Part shown: positions 12,001 to 27,000 of the stretch, in pieces
How positions within the stretch are numbered: position 1 is the stretch's first letter
Layout: each line of letters begins with the position of its first letter
Assembly (NCBI GenBank): GCA_013398295.1
Contig: VZSF01001070.1
Location: 434,028 to 498,027, forward strand
DNA length: 64,000 bases
From: Chionis minor
Lineage: Eukaryota; Chordata; Aves; Charadriiformes; Chionididae
Direction of reading: 5' to 3'
Notes under the pieces: model-generated
Told to the model about the DNA's origin: nothing
What the model saw: only the letters and a program-made list of their open reading frames with translations
Databases searched by the model: none
Position numbers and translations under genes: made by a program

Positions 12001-15000
12001 TTATGTCATTCATTATATAAATGATTAGCGCAGATGTGACTCATACCTTCTTGCTTCTTTATTGCTTGGAAGTCTTGAGGCTTCTTGTGCTTAAAGTCTT
12101 TTACAGTAGAAATTGCTGCCTTACGCTGACTTGTATTTAAGTTCAGTCAAAGTTCAAGACTGTGGTTGTAAGTTTTTCTTAGAGACACAAAAAATAGCAC
12201 AGAGTTTTAATATACTGCTTTTTTGCCAGAGGTTTTGTGTACTGCCGTAATGAGGAGCTGGAGCCTGGATGGGTTGCTTTTGGCAACAGCAAACTTCTTC
12301 ATCGGCCGATTTCTTTTGATAATAAACCTCACTCCCTTTTCCAGGTTGTGGATCAGCATACCCTTCAGGTAAAAGGAACAGCTAGGATGTTCACTGCAGG
12401 GTTATAGTGGAGTAAGAAAACGTTCTTAATTAATCACCATTATTTCTAGCTTTAGTTTTGTCCCTGAAGTTTCTTCTTTTTAGTTTGTGAAACTGCATTT
12501 TTATAAATATCCATTGAAAGCATTGCATGATAGAACATGTAAGTTATGTCATAGATGTTACTCTGTTTCCGTGTGTTAGTGTGTGTATATATATATGCAT
12601 GTATATCTATCTGTATATACACATATATGTGTATGCATATACAGACTTACACTGTAATGTGTTATAGTATTGTAAGAACTAGACTGTAGTATGGTCACAT
12701 TACGAAACAGTTGAAAAATGGCCAAATGGACTTTGACAAATTGAAAACATAGTATTTCTGAACAGCTCATTGTTCTTCTACTGTAATAAAATTCAGATAT
12801 TGTTTCTGATCTAATTGTGTTTTGTAGATAAACAACTGTCGTCCTTTACAAAAGTGGATAGTTTGTTTACTTTGGGTTTTTCCCTGCCATGGTTTTATGG
12901 TTAGATATGTACATTTATGTCCAGTGTGTTTCCTGAAACTGAGAATGTTTGGATTCCCCTTTTCTTCCAAAGTTTCAAGTAACATATTGGAGAAATTGCA
13001 GAAAGTAGATAATTCTTTAGCATGTCTCCTTATGGTACTGTGGGTATGCCCTCACTCAATATAGAGGAGATGATCCTTTTATTTTTAGATATGTTAACTG
13101 TTTAGATACATAAGCTGTTTTGTAGGCAGTAGATCCATTTGGCAAACATTATAGAATAGCTCTTCATAACAAATGTAATAGTACTATTATGTCCAATGAT
13201 AAGCCTCTTACGGACTAACTGCACTTGATCTTTATTTATTTATTTAAGTACATTGTTAATAGCCGTAAGAACAGACTTCAAAACAAGAAATGTTAAGATG
13301 CTCTCCTTCTCATAGGTATGTCAAATAGTCCCAATGCCAGTAAATCACTTCCCAGTTGGCAGTACTATGACTACCGTGCATCTTTCTTCAGATGGTACAT
13401 ATTTCTACTGGATTTGGTCTCCTGCAAGCCTCAATGAAAAAACACCAAAAGGCCACTCTGTTTTTATGGATATTTTTGAACTTACAGTAAGCAAATTACG
13501 TGTTTTCTATGACTCTGGATTTGGTAACATGACTACTGCATAATTAAATACCAGCATTTTCAAATCAACATATTAGGTTTCAGTATTGGTATGTGTAGAA
13601 TGAATAGCTGTTTGAAGAATGTTTATGAATTAACTTTTAACAGAACAAAAGGTGTATTGTTCAATTCTATCTTCAGAGGACATAGGACTATCATACTCCA
13701 GCAGTATGAGTTGTGTTGTAACATAAAACATATTTTATTATAATTAGCAATTAAGTTTTGTGCTGGGACAGTAGTTCAGCGTATTAGGATTTAAAGCATT
13801 GTTTACTGTGGATCTGCTTCATTGTGTTAAAAGCCAGTCGGGTTCCACAAGTTACAAATACAATTGCTCTGTCTACACTGCATTTTATAGCCTAAAATGT
13901 TTTTATGTTGAATGATAATCATTGCTTTTAATGTAAAAACAAATGCGTTTCAAAACATTAAGTCTAGAGAAGTGTATCAGTAGTTTGAACTCATTTTTCT
14001 TTCAATGGCTTATATATGTGTATATATACACATATATGCTTGCATTTGTATATGTATGTGTATGTATTTTAATTTGAAAGTGAAGCACCTCAGTCTAAAA
14101 TTTTATTCATTTATATAGCGGAGCTTACAGCAATTCGTGGACCTGTAGCGTTGATAGTTGAAACTGTATGAGGATTTAGCTTTGATGGAGTACTTTGGGT
14201 GCAGTGTCTGTGTATCTGCTCAGCAGTTGCTGTACAACGGCTGTACTTTGTGGGATGATGGAGGTCAAAGTGGTAGGCTAGAGTAGTACAATTTATGGAA
14301 AATGCCTAATGCTGTAAATCAGATCTTACCTTCATTAAGAGGTGCATTCTTTAATAACATATCCCCTGAAGATTATGGTCTAAGAAAAATGATTGCGTAT
14401 ACTTTTTGGTTGGCAGATAATTTAAAGGCCTCTTTTTACAAAACTTGCCAGCGAAACATCATTAAGAATACAGGGAGGTTAATTATTTTTAAGTAGAGTT
14501 CCATAAATAAGATTATGACAAATAGTTCTGTCTTCGAGGACAGACAAAATAGAATATACTATATTGAACCACAAAGTTGCAAACAAAACAAATATTCATC
14601 TGTCTTATCTTTTATAGCACTTTTTTGTGAGAAATTCTGCCAGCAGGGATTAAGTTTGTATCCCTACTTGATATATTGTATTGTTCAGTTTTATTGTTCA
14701 GTTAAGGTAATCTGTCTCCTTTGGATTTCAATATCTGAAAATATTTTTTTTCTCCATTTTAATAGGTTGAAAATGGTATATGCATAGCAAATCCTCTACA
14801 GGAGCGAATTATATTAATGAGAAAAGAGGGTGAATCCGCAAAGAGTATAAATGAGATGCTTCTGAGTAGGCTGTCTAGGTATAGAGCCTCCCCGTCAGCA
14901 ACATTGGCTGCTCTCACTGGCTCTACAATTTCCAATACATTGAAAGAGGACCAAGCAGGTCAGAAGAGGTTTTACTGACTTTAAGTAATTTTTTATGTTT

Positions 15001-18000
15001 TGTTTCCTCACACATATACTATCAGTTTTAGTAATTACTAACCTCTTAGGACATGTTAAAAAAAAAGCCTTTTTTCCCAAAATAAGTGTTTGAAATATAC
15101 TCAGTATTTGCTTAATGTTTGAATTACAAGTTCCTTTGCTGAATTAGGCGTTGATTGTGAGCAAAGTTTAAGACTGAAAACTAGAAAGAATACTTGTAGC
15201 ACCATTTTTTCTGCTTTATGCCACATTGGATGAACCTGACAGTTGCACTTATCTGCTGGCAGTTCAACTGGGCTTCTAATTGTAATGTAAAAATGGGCTG
15301 CAGTTTAGAAAATGAAACTATTGTTTCGCAAGTAAGTTGAATATTATAAACTGGAGGTAATTTTGCTTTTTTGAGGTAACTTGCACAACGATTGGGTGTT
15401 CTTTTATGTGCTTGCTGAAACTACCCAAGTTAATTAGGGAATTGTGAATGAACAGCATTGATGGCTTTCAGAATGATTTGGAGCTTTGTAAGATTGGCCT
15501 GAAGATTTTATTCAGTTTCCTGAATGACTTCTGTTCTTCCTTCATTACATACATGGGTTTCTTTTCTTCAATTTTAAACAAATAAAGATATTTCCATAAA
15601 AATAAATTATACAGGAAATAAATGTGCCTACAGGGAAATTGGCAAAGAGTTAGCTTGAAGAGCTATTTTAAAGGCTCTATTTTGCCAGTTAACAACTAGA
15701 GTGCAACAGAAGAAGAGTAAGTGGTTATTCTTGGATAATTCTTTAGTCAGTGCTCAGAAGAGTGTTGATCAGCTGTGGCAGGAGCTAGATCATTATGATT
15801 GTATACGTTTCATGTGGAGCAGTAGAACTTAAAATAGCAAATGCGTAGTGAATCTCAAATGATCTCTTTATGTTAAAAGATTGTTTGGCTCTAAGATACT
15901 GCTTTCAATATGTTTATCGCCATACCATTCTTAAACCCGTTTTGTTTATACTTAAATCTAGGCTCCTAATTTTCCTGGTTTGGAAACTAGAGAGAGCATC
16001 TGTCATTCATTTTAGTGGTCAGCCCAGCCCAAACTATGCCACTGTTTTTTTTTTTTTTTTAATTAACTTTTAAGTTGTTCTCTTTAACCTGTGAAACTGT
16101 TTGTAGCCTTCTGGGGATTTGAGCTGAATGTGTATGATTATGAGGCCACCCCTAACTAAAACTTCTTAAAGCAACTTCTAAATGCTGCAAAATGTAGCTT
16201 AAATGAATTTCCGTATTGATTTATTTGAAGCCCTAAATAGAAATCTGCCTTGCTTGCTGCTTGTTATTATGAGTTTTTAATGTTGTGAAGAAATACATGT
16301 TTGTGTTTATTTTTCTGTTTAATATTTCAGCTGCAAACACTAGCTGTGGGCTGCCACTAAAAGTACTTAGGAAGACTCCGATATACACATGTGGAACATA
16401 CTTGGTGATGTTGGTCCCACCACCAGGTGGATCAGGCAGTTCTGCAACACGCTCACTCTTTGGAGGAACAAGTGCTTTGTCGTCTTTAAAAAGTAAGTCG
16501 GATACATTTGTGGTGGATTTTAAGTCCTTGGTTTTTTGAAATACAATAAACTTCTCAGAAATTTATTGGAGTCTTTTTTCTGTGTAGTTCTTGCTTCAAG
16601 CTTGGTGTTCAATATTTCGGATGGGCAGTTCACAAGCCGGGCAGATCTCATTGATGCTGCAGGAAGTTCACTTGGACGTGGTGCTCTAGTTCCAGGACTT
16701 GGTAAGAAAGAGATCTCTTTTCTGGGGATATTTCAGAATTAGACATATCCAACTCTTAGATTAAAATCTACATGGGTTTTAATTTGCGATAAGCAACTCT
16801 GCAGTTGGTGGGGTTTCATGTCTGTGGTGAAGTTTTGTAAATTTAACTTTTTTGAAAGTTCAGAATTCCCTGAAGGAATTTCTAGTACCTATCTTTTGCA
16901 AGTAATTTGAAACCTGTAGACAAATGGGTTATTTTTTAACTTTCAAAGTATGGTAAATGACTCTATCCTAGAACAGTTGTGTCTATAATCCACTCAGCCC
17001 TTTCCTTTTACTGTTTTGAACCTGCTTGTGTTTGTAGGCTTTAAGCTTTTCAGAAGATGAGTCTTTAAGCTTAAAATTTTTTTAACACTTGTACTGTGCA
17101 AACTGTCAGTTTTGTTAAAGTTGTTACGTTTTTACCACAAGGCCTTTAAAACAAGTTCTAAGGTACTTAATTGTCAATAGCTAGTAAAGTAAATTTGAAG
17201 CTTTTTCCCCTATACTTCTTCTATAAATTACTAGTATCTGATGCCAGGCTCAACTATTTTTAGTTTAGGCACTGTGGCAGTGTGTGATATGTTTGTGGTG
17301 GTATATATTACGTACTTACAAAATAATGAGCACTGGAATATTTACCTAAAATGGTTGTTGTTGTGCATTTACTTGAAACACCAAAAGGGATGTGCATTTG
17401 CGTAATTCCTTTATTAAGAAATCTCCTTTAAATATTCTTCATTCCAGTGCATTGTTACTAAATTGCTGGCATGTGACAGATCTTTTAAAGCAAATAATTT
17501 GAATTTATATTTGCTATTAAAATGTTTTAGTCTGTTTTTTTAACAAGCATTCTAAAATATGATGTGCAAAATATTTTCCTTTTCTTAGGTGCCTGTTACG
17601 ATACTATGAATAACATGATATGGACGTGCTCTAATGATTATATTGATCAGTGGTGTAACCCTGGGAACCAGGCGTTCCATTGTGTCTGTCAGAGATTGGG
17701 AGTGAGTCACATTATTGCAGAGCCCAAAGGTGAGGTAAACCTACAAGTCAGCATTTTATACAAAATGGAATTGAAATGTGTGAATATCATAGAATAAATA
17801 TATAGAAACTACGTTCTGAAACTTTCTATTAAAAGCCGAGTTCATTCTTGAAAAGTTGTTTATAAATATTAGTCATGGTTTATCTTTGCTTTAACAAAGG
17901 AAAAAGCAAAAAGCAAGACTTGTTTGGAAGTTTCCAGATTCTCGCTATCTTGAGCACATTAAAAGTGATGTGGGTAATCCTTTTGTTTATCAGGTGGGTG

Positions 18001-21000
18001 GGTGTCCTGAAGTTAGAGATGATGATATATTGCATTTTAGAACCAAATGCTAATGCTATATATAGTCTGTTTGTAGACAGCATTTGAACTGCTTTTCTTC
18101 TAGGGGATGCAACAACCACAAATGAGGTTATTAACCAGTTACTGCACCATGTTGGTGCCATGTGTATCCACCAACTCAACCTGCTTGCAGCCAGCAACAA
18201 TCTTCCCATAACAAATTTTTTGGGCAAACAACATCCAATTGAAGCACATCATCTCAGCAGTATTTGTGACATTATGGAGAAAGCTATGGTGAATGGAGAT
18301 ACTTGTATAATACGCTGCATCCTTGTTGTCTTTCAGGTACGAGGGCATCTTAAATGTACTTCACAATAAATACTTTAAAAAAAAGCCATTTTAGAATACA
18401 GACAACCACTTGATTTTATTAGTTTATAATTTTTTCTCCATTGCATTTAACCTAGAAGTGGCTTTGTAGCATGTTATAAAGCCATTTAAGTGTCCTAATT
18501 TAAATGTAACTGCCATCTTTACAGATTAAAATCCAGAGACCTTACTTACTTCTTCCTTTTTTTCCTTCTTTTTCCTCCCATGGGGATGGAAAAAGAGAAA
18601 GGGCTTCTCTCTTTGCAAAAGTACTAGCCCAAATTTAGGAAATCCAAAATCAGTTTCTGACTCTGAGGTTTCTAGTGACCTAGACAAACAGTTTGAGAAA
18701 CTGACTATAGAAAACAAGTTAATATGAACAATGTTTTTAATGTTGTCGTGTTTAATTTTTCTTAGGTGGTTTTTAAATTTTTCTTCAGCCCACAAACCGA
18801 AAGAAACAGAGATATTGTTAGGAGGTCTGGCCTATTACTTTGGCAGTTACTGATGGCACCAAGGGATCAGATCTGCTCTGAAATTCAGAAGGAGGTTTGT
18901 CTAGCTATTAGGTAAATATCTGTTTTGTTAAATTAAACTTAACTTAGGTCTTGGATTATTTGAAAATGGTGTAATGGATCAACATTCAAATTGTATTTAG
19001 CAGTTTAAATTTTGATAAAATTTAGGTTGACATAGTATGATAAAATTATTATGATTTATATCTGTGGAAGAAGGGAAATACAATGTGTTTGTCATGATGA
19101 CAGAGAAATAACAGATAGTAATTGCTTTTCATACTTGTTGCTTTCTGTTGGCTTTCTTTAGGGTGTTTTAGTGTTTACTGTAATATAGCCACTGAATTCA
19201 AGCAGTTTTCTGCATTTCAGTGATGGCTAGTATGACTTCCATATTTAGCTTTTATAGTTTATTGGTGTTTTGGAATAGGCAAAGCTAATGTAGTCAGCTG
19301 TTATACCAGTGTTTCAAGTGACAATACTGAAATGCTCCGGAATGAAAGGAATGTAAGGAGAAGCAGAGAGAATAATGCTTGAAGAATGCTACAAGATTGA
19401 AGACCTGGGTCAAAATACTGACAGGGTAGTAAGACTGTCTAGAGAAAGTCAGGTTTATGTTCAGAAAACGGGAATCTGTTTTGCTTGAAGGGTAAGCATT
19501 ATGTCTCTGGGCTGGTGCACCAGGTTATCAAACACTTAAACAGCATGGTTGCTTTAGCTCCACATCTTATTAGCTACTGCTTGAACCTGATGATGTGTAA
19601 TTTCCTCTCTTTGGCTTGTCAAAATAGCAGAATGACTAAGTACAGGGGAGCGAGCAAAAAGTGTGGTTGTGTATCATGAAAATGAGATAATGTAAATCTC
19701 AAGGACAAGGAATGCTGTCTCAAATGTCCCAAGTACAAATATAATCTGCTTTCAAGTGGGAAACGTTGGGAACAAAAAATCTTCTGAAGATCAACCTGCA
19801 TTTTTTTTGTGTGTGAATCACGACATTCCAAATTTCAGTGGTTTTCTGCAGTTCTATAAGTGAATGAAGAAGAATAGCTTATCTTTAGTATGATTATGTA
19901 GCATTTTCAGGGTCTTGCTTTTTGACAGGGAAAAGTGTATCCTGTCAACTCTATGGAGAGCTGCTGCATTTTTCCCTTGTTTAACCCTATATTCTCCAAT
20001 GACTTTAAAAAAAAAAAAATCAGGGGTGGGGATTAGTTAATATCTCTTTCCTCCTGTTTTCTCGCTGGAGGACTCTGATACCAATGAAAAACTTAAACTT
20101 AGCTTGCAGTGTATGATAACTTTTCCTGATGGTTGTACCACAAGGTGGTCAGCATGAGCCAGAGGGAGGGATGCTGCAATAATCTCTGCTCTCAATGTGA
20201 AGCTGAAAAACATATCAGTTTTCTTTTCTATGAGAGTGTTTTTTAAAAAGAAAAAGGAGAAAGAAGAAAAAGTCTGCATATTTTCAACACTTCAGACAGT
20301 CATGAAGTTCTCCTTTTAAGTTATTATGATCTTACATCTTGATGTGGTAATTCATGTAGAAAGAACAAAGTTAATCAAAGTTAGAGGGGGGAAAGTATCT
20401 CCAAAAGGAGTGTTTATGCATAGCTGTGTTGCTTCCGAAATGCTAGTTCTAGAATCTTCTGCTTAGATTAAAGACTGGCTCCTTATAGAAATCTTAGCTT
20501 AAATAAGTATAAAACTGTAACAGTAGTGGCTTCTGGATTACTGTGTCTTTCATTTTCCATTGTTCTTATCACAGATAAGCCACAGCTCTTACTCCATCAC
20601 TACAGTTGTTTGAGCCATTCTCTAAGCCCTCACCCATATTTTCTGACATCTGTCTGTTTCTTGAAAAAATGATTGTGCTGTCATATGTACAAGTGATTAA
20701 TGTGGAGTTTCTCAGAGGGAAGCAAATAGCTTTTGAAGAAGCTTTGGGACCTAAACAATAAAATATACTTGATTACAAGAGATTCTGGAGAAAGCAGCTG
20801 CATATTTTAAGATCTATACAAATGTTAAAATATGGAGGATATAAATATTACATGGTATACCAAGCTGAAATTCTGTTACACCATTTTTCACATGTCCATT
20901 GAAACTACTTTATTCATTTATAAATACGTTAAGTAATATATGGTTGGTTTTTTTTTTAGCTCTGGTTTAAACATCCTGTATCCTGGAGAAGCAGAAATCA

Positions 21001-24000
21001 ATAATTTATTGAAGTTGGTTTTAACTGAAGGTGAGAATGTCTTATTGATATGTGAGAGTGTGTGTTTTTTCTAACAAAACAAAAAGTGAAAATACTTCTC
21101 AGCCTCTGGAGGAAGAACAGTTCAGAATATTGAGCACTAGTCTGCTTTAAACCTTTCCTATTCTAGAAAACTACAGAATGCTTCAAATTCTGAAGCTGCC
21201 TTCTGAATGGCTACATGATCAAACGTATGTTAAGTGTAAAAAGGAAAACTTGTCGTGGGCAGCTGTTTGAAATCGAAAAGGATTAAAATTCTCTTTTGTC
21301 ACTATTAGTAATGTTTCTTGTCCAGGTTGTGTTTTAGAACACCTGGTTAGCAGTTAGTGTTACCCATGGCAATTACATAGTAACCAGAAGTAATTTTAGT
21401 CCTTAGTGAAAGAGCGGTAATCTACTTGTATTCACCATGAAATGGGAGCCTGGACTTAGAAGCAGCTGGTGCACAGTAATTTGTTACTTCATTGGAACGT
21501 GTTCGTGCGTCAAAGTCTTTGGAATTTAAAACAGTGCTATGTGCAGAGTAAGTTTTAACAGTCTGTTAGATCAACAGGGAATCGGGTTACAATGTAAATA
21601 CAGCAATTTCTGAGAAGTAGCTTATATTAACCAAGATATCTGAAGAAATAAAAATAAATTAATTCTGTAAAATGCTGTTTTGCAAAAGTTTTTGCATTCC
21701 GTTTCAGGAGAGAGAAATAGTGGCCTCTCTCAACTTCGTGACGTTATCCTGACTAATTTAGCTGAACAGCTTCAGAACAACAGATTTGGAAGTGAAGATG
21801 ATGATCATTATAGGTAAAACGCAACAATATGCTCTCCCTCCTTCCCATTTATAATGTATGTTTCCATTATTTACTTCAAGTAAACTTGCATAAAATTCTG
21901 CTGAAATTGCTTGTTGTCTTACTGGCAGTGTGACCTGAGGTACTGTCTCTGTGTCCTTGGGTGGAATTTCATTAGGGTAAGGGAGAGAGAGGTTTGACAT
22001 TTGGGGGAAACTTTGGAGACTTCTGTACACAGACTTAGTTTTTGATTCCCTGCTGCTTACCATGTATATAGTAAATGTGAATGATAATTCGTAAGTACAG
22101 TATTATGACATTGTTCTCCATATCACTCCTTTTCAGCTGTAAAACTGTCAATCTCAACTACCTGTTCAAGTTGAGTCTTTTCTTAGGAGTCATTAGATGT
22201 CATAGATTTATATCAGTGCAGTCCATGAAATTACTGGTAATTGGTTGTGTTGATTGTTGCTAAACATTGCAGGCTTCATTTTTTGTGTCTGAATCTCTGA
22301 AGTTGAACAGATACTTGGCTTGGTTTCACATAGTTTGTGATACAGCTTGCAGAGACTTTTGAGGTGAGCTATACAAAATACACCATAATCGGACAATTAT
22401 TAACATTTAACATCTTTCTTGCATTTTTTGAAGACTAAATGATGAGCTGTTGCACTACATTCTCAAGATTGTTGTCCGAGAATCTTGTGTCTTAATCACC
22501 AAGTGCCAAACTGTATCTAAAGATGATTTTCAAAGGCTTCTTTCAACTGTGCCTGTAAGTAAAACATGCTTTGATAAAAGTATATGTGCCTTTGGCTTCT
22601 TTTTCTCCTTAAATCCATCATTGTCACTGAGTATATAGAGGTGAAACTTTTATAGTTGTATGTCTTAACAAATACAGGAAAAGAATGTCTTTTATTTATG
22701 CCGTGCAGAGAAGGAAGAAACAATTTCTTACAGCAAAGTAAATTGTACAGTAATGATAAAACAGGTTTAGATGTGGATATATTTTCTAATTGGTCTGGTA
22801 GCTGTTTAAAGGAAGTTTGTATCTTGATCTTCAAAGCATTACAACTACTTAAAAAAAATTAACTCTTTCTACAGTTATGTATAATTATGTATGATGATTC
22901 ATACAAGCAGAAAGGATTATCATTTGCAGACAAAAATGAGTGAAAGTTGACATTATTTAATGTTAAAAGTGTGCATAGGTATTTTCAGCATGGTCAGGTT
23001 CCTGATGTGGCTGGTGGCAAAGGCAGGTGAGCTTGCATGTGGGCACTGGGGAGGTCACAGGAAGTCATGGCCTGTGCTGCAGGAGGATGGGAAGGGAAGT
23101 AGTAGCATGGAACCACCTCCATGAATGTGAATTAATTTAGCTCTATGGTGGCATTATCTTTCAAGAATTAATTAATGTTATAGTACTTGAATATTATTAT
23201 AATGTTACATACTTGAATAAAGTGGTACCACTTCTGTATATGTTTTGCTATTTCACAAAATTCAGTGTTTTTCAGCTGGTTTCTTCTCTTAAATATGTAT
23301 TAACAAGCTTGTGTTAAATCAGGAAAAAAAAACCCTGTTCAAGGGAAATTATTTTTTGCCTTTGCTTATGCGCTACCTCAACCTTTTTCCTCTTTTATAT
23401 TTCAAAGTACAAGGATTGCCTGAATCAAGGTTGTTTAAAGGATTTAGATAATGTAAAGTGTACTTATTTATGTTAAAGGCTGCATCTTCGTGTTTGCGGT
23501 ATCTGATGGCTGTACAGAACCACCTCCTCAGTAACACTATTTTGATTAAACCTGATGAAAATGATGACAGTGACAGCTCCTTGCAGGGAGAGACATTGAA
23601 GGTACAGGTAAACACCAAGTTTTATTCTAGTATGGCTCTCTACAGTCAGTGTTCCTGTGACACCTGTTGTTTCTGCAATGCATTCTGCTTAGGCTGTTTT
23701 GTTGGTTCTTTTCCTCTTGATACAGTTAAATTATCGTAGACAGTTTTTTCCTGTTCTCCAGCTAAAGTCTGCAATTGTTCTGTGTTCAGTATTGCAGCTT
23801 AGGTTCTATATTGTCAGAGACAGCAGTCACTTCCCTTCCTAAATATATATATAATGAAGTTTAAAATGTATTTTAATTAATTAATATGTACTAGTAAGAG
23901 AACTCATGTGCCAGGAATCCTTTGTGGACACATTACCCTCCCGCTTCGCCAAATCATTTAGGTGGTCCCTGAAAAAATATTTTTCAGATCTAAATCAGAA

Positions 24001-27000
24001 AGGGTTTTCTCACTTGCCTTACCTGGCTTCTGCTTTTCTGCAGTTTTAACTTAGAAAGCTTATGTAGAACCACCTACATCTGTTGTCTGAAATACCGTGA
24101 ATAATGTTTGAGGCAAGGAAACTGTTAGAGGACAGGGTTTGCGGAGAGTGGTGGTTTTGTTCCTATAAGGCTTATTAAAATGGTGTAATTTCATATTGTT
24201 GCTGGAATAGTCTGGAATGAACTCACATAAGGCAGATTTGTCCTAATGTGCAGGCTGTCTTGTCATAGTAGCTTTTGTATCAGTAACAATTCTTTTATAA
24301 TGGTATTGACTTCTGAATTTCTGGTATTGTTTGGTAAACTGGTTTTGTCTGCTACTCTTTGGGACTTTGTTTGCCTGTAATCTGTTGCAGTTGAAAGTTA
24401 CTTGTTCAGGTTCATTGAGTAAATGCTAAATATTGTAGTACTTTCCTTGTCTCACTATTCACCCATGTTTTCATTGTTCAGTTTCTCTCTCTACAGTGAT
24501 CCTCATACCTGCTAGGACATTCTGTCACCAATGCTGTACCTTGGCTGGCTGACAGCCCTCTCTCCTGTGCTGGACTGGGGGATTCCTTCCCTCTAGAAAC
24601 TGGATGTGCATCCTGTAAAATATGCACCTAGTTTCTCCCAGCACTTTGGGGCTTAGCATTAATCAAATTTAAGTCTTGGATGAATCTACTGCTGCAGGCC
24701 TGCCAGGTCACATTATCATTATTTTAATTTGGAAATCCATCGTTTTGTGCTGTTGTCCTTTTTTGTATTCTCAAAGAATTTAAGTATCCTATAACTCTTT
24801 TTGTACCTAGGAGCTAAAGACCAGCATTTTGTCTCTTGCTACACAAATTCTGACAGGATGTGATGAAGTCTTAGAAATGCTGCAACAAGTCACTACGGCG
24901 CTAATAAACAGTGACATTTCTGATAGAGAGCAAAGGTAAGATGAGTATCCTAACTTGAAAACAGTTAACTGTTGCTTTCTGTGACTTATTGTACAAGTAC
25001 AGTTAGAATTACTTACTCTTTATAACTTCGTACTTGAGCTTTGAATGGTATGTAAACAAAAACTATGAACCTTTTCTCTCATTAAACAAACAGCTCCCTC
25101 TCCCACTTGTATTTCAGTTTTTATGCTTTCTGTGCCTGCAAGATTAATTGTATTTATTGACAACACGCAATTCCTTTGGGATATTTTCAGATGGGTTTCA
25201 TGCTCAGATGTATTTTTGTAGATAGAGATTCTTTTAAAATAGTTTGAGCTATGCGTGCTAGGAGCCTGATGTACATACTGAATAAATACATCTGTGTTTG
25301 ATGTGGACTTTCATCCTACGTGCATGGGAGCTTATAATTTTCTAAGTAATTATTGAACTCTTGATTTACTGTCTTCTGGTTTAGTAATAATTGACAGCAA
25401 AGACTAGGGCACTAGCACTTTGGAGAAATGGTAATGTTTTCAAGATAGTAAGTTTTTGTTTGTCTTAAATACATAATGCAGATGTTCTCTGCTGAATTTT
25501 GAATTGCCTACCTATGCAACCTGTTACAAGATTAAACAGATGACTAAAAATAGTAGTGATACTCTATGAAAATAGCTGCTACTATGTAAATCTTGGCTCT
25601 CCTTACAGATTAAAAGGCCTGGAGCAAATTACAAAGGCTACTATGCTTGGTCATCTGCTTCCTGTCCTGCTGACATCTCTGATGCATCCAAATTTGCAAA
25701 CTCTAACTATGGCTGATGCCTTGATGCCTCAGCTGGTACAGCTGGTTCTTTACACAAGTCAGGTACGGTCTTTGTGTCAGCAGTTGTCTACAAAGGAAAA
25801 AAGATGTGGCATGCGTGTTCTAAAATGCTGTAGGTCTTGGTCAGCTTTCTGCAGTAAGTGATCTGCAGGTCATAGTTTACAAATTGCTCAACAGCTACAA
25901 CAGCTGATAATGCTGAATATTAAATTTGACTTGGTATAACAGCTGCTAAGAAATGATTTATTGTCAATAACAACATACAGTGTGATGGTTAATATATTTC
26001 AATAACGAGATCTTAAAATGATTTACTGTTTGCATGTTTCTAACACTGTGTATTTTGTGCCACAGACTGCGCTGCTGCTTAAAACTCAGTCTCCAGTTTT
26101 CTCAGAATTGAACAGTTCGCCCGGTGGTGCATCAGAACAGAAAGGGAAACTGTTACCTGATGAGAGGTGATTTTCTTTACATTTGAGTCTTTTCATGGGA
26201 TAAAATACATTAGCTGTAATGTTAGTTTGACCATGGCTGTGGCAAAGCTGTAATGTTTTTTAAGGCTATCTTAGAGGTATGTAAGACTTGACAAAAGGCA
26301 ATTAGTTCTAAATTTTTTTTGCCTATAAATTTGGTGATTAATATCTTCAGGTTGTTTGCACAGGGTATGGTTTGTTCTGTTTTTTCCCCTCACTTCAAGC
26401 ATTAGGAATTAATTCTAAATGTTCAACTTAGAATAAATTAGGCTAAGGAAGACCATCATGAGTAAATTGCTCTGGTAGCATGAGATACAGTTTTTAAACA
26501 GTTGGAAAGATAGTAAATGGTTTCATTTACATAGAGAAATATAGCAATTTTAAGTCCTGCCTTTAAAGCCTGTCTCTCAGCTCAAAGTTATACAGCTTCA
26601 GCTTAGAAACAAGAACACACAGCTAAATTAAAAAATACTTATCGTAGCCATTTGCAATGTTGCAGAATTTGTAGTGTTAAACAACTTGTGATAATGTGCA
26701 GTGTACTGGGGGAAAACTCTGAAGAATTTATTTTCAATTGCCCTGCCAATTATAAGCTTCAATGAAATATTGGGCATATTGGTTTATGACAGTATAATCA
26801 GTTTTTTGGGTGCTGTCCCAGGACAGCAGTTGTTTTTATGCTACCAGTCATGTGTTAGAATCCATATATAATACCATTTATTTTTTTATGGTGGTACTTA
26901 GCTTGTTTACCATAATTTGGAAAATGGAAGGCACAGGGAAAAGTTCAGATTTTACAGGTTAGAGATTGACATACTTATTTCTAATGTACAGAGTTCATGC

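Noticed and set aside
17880..18227. 115-codon open frame on the minus strand
   Set aside because: It overlaps HECTD4 exon 11 in antisense; an artefact of coding composition.
23000..23110. GC-richer patch considered as an exon or repeat
   Set aside because: No open frame with splice sites in phase and no repeat family recognised.
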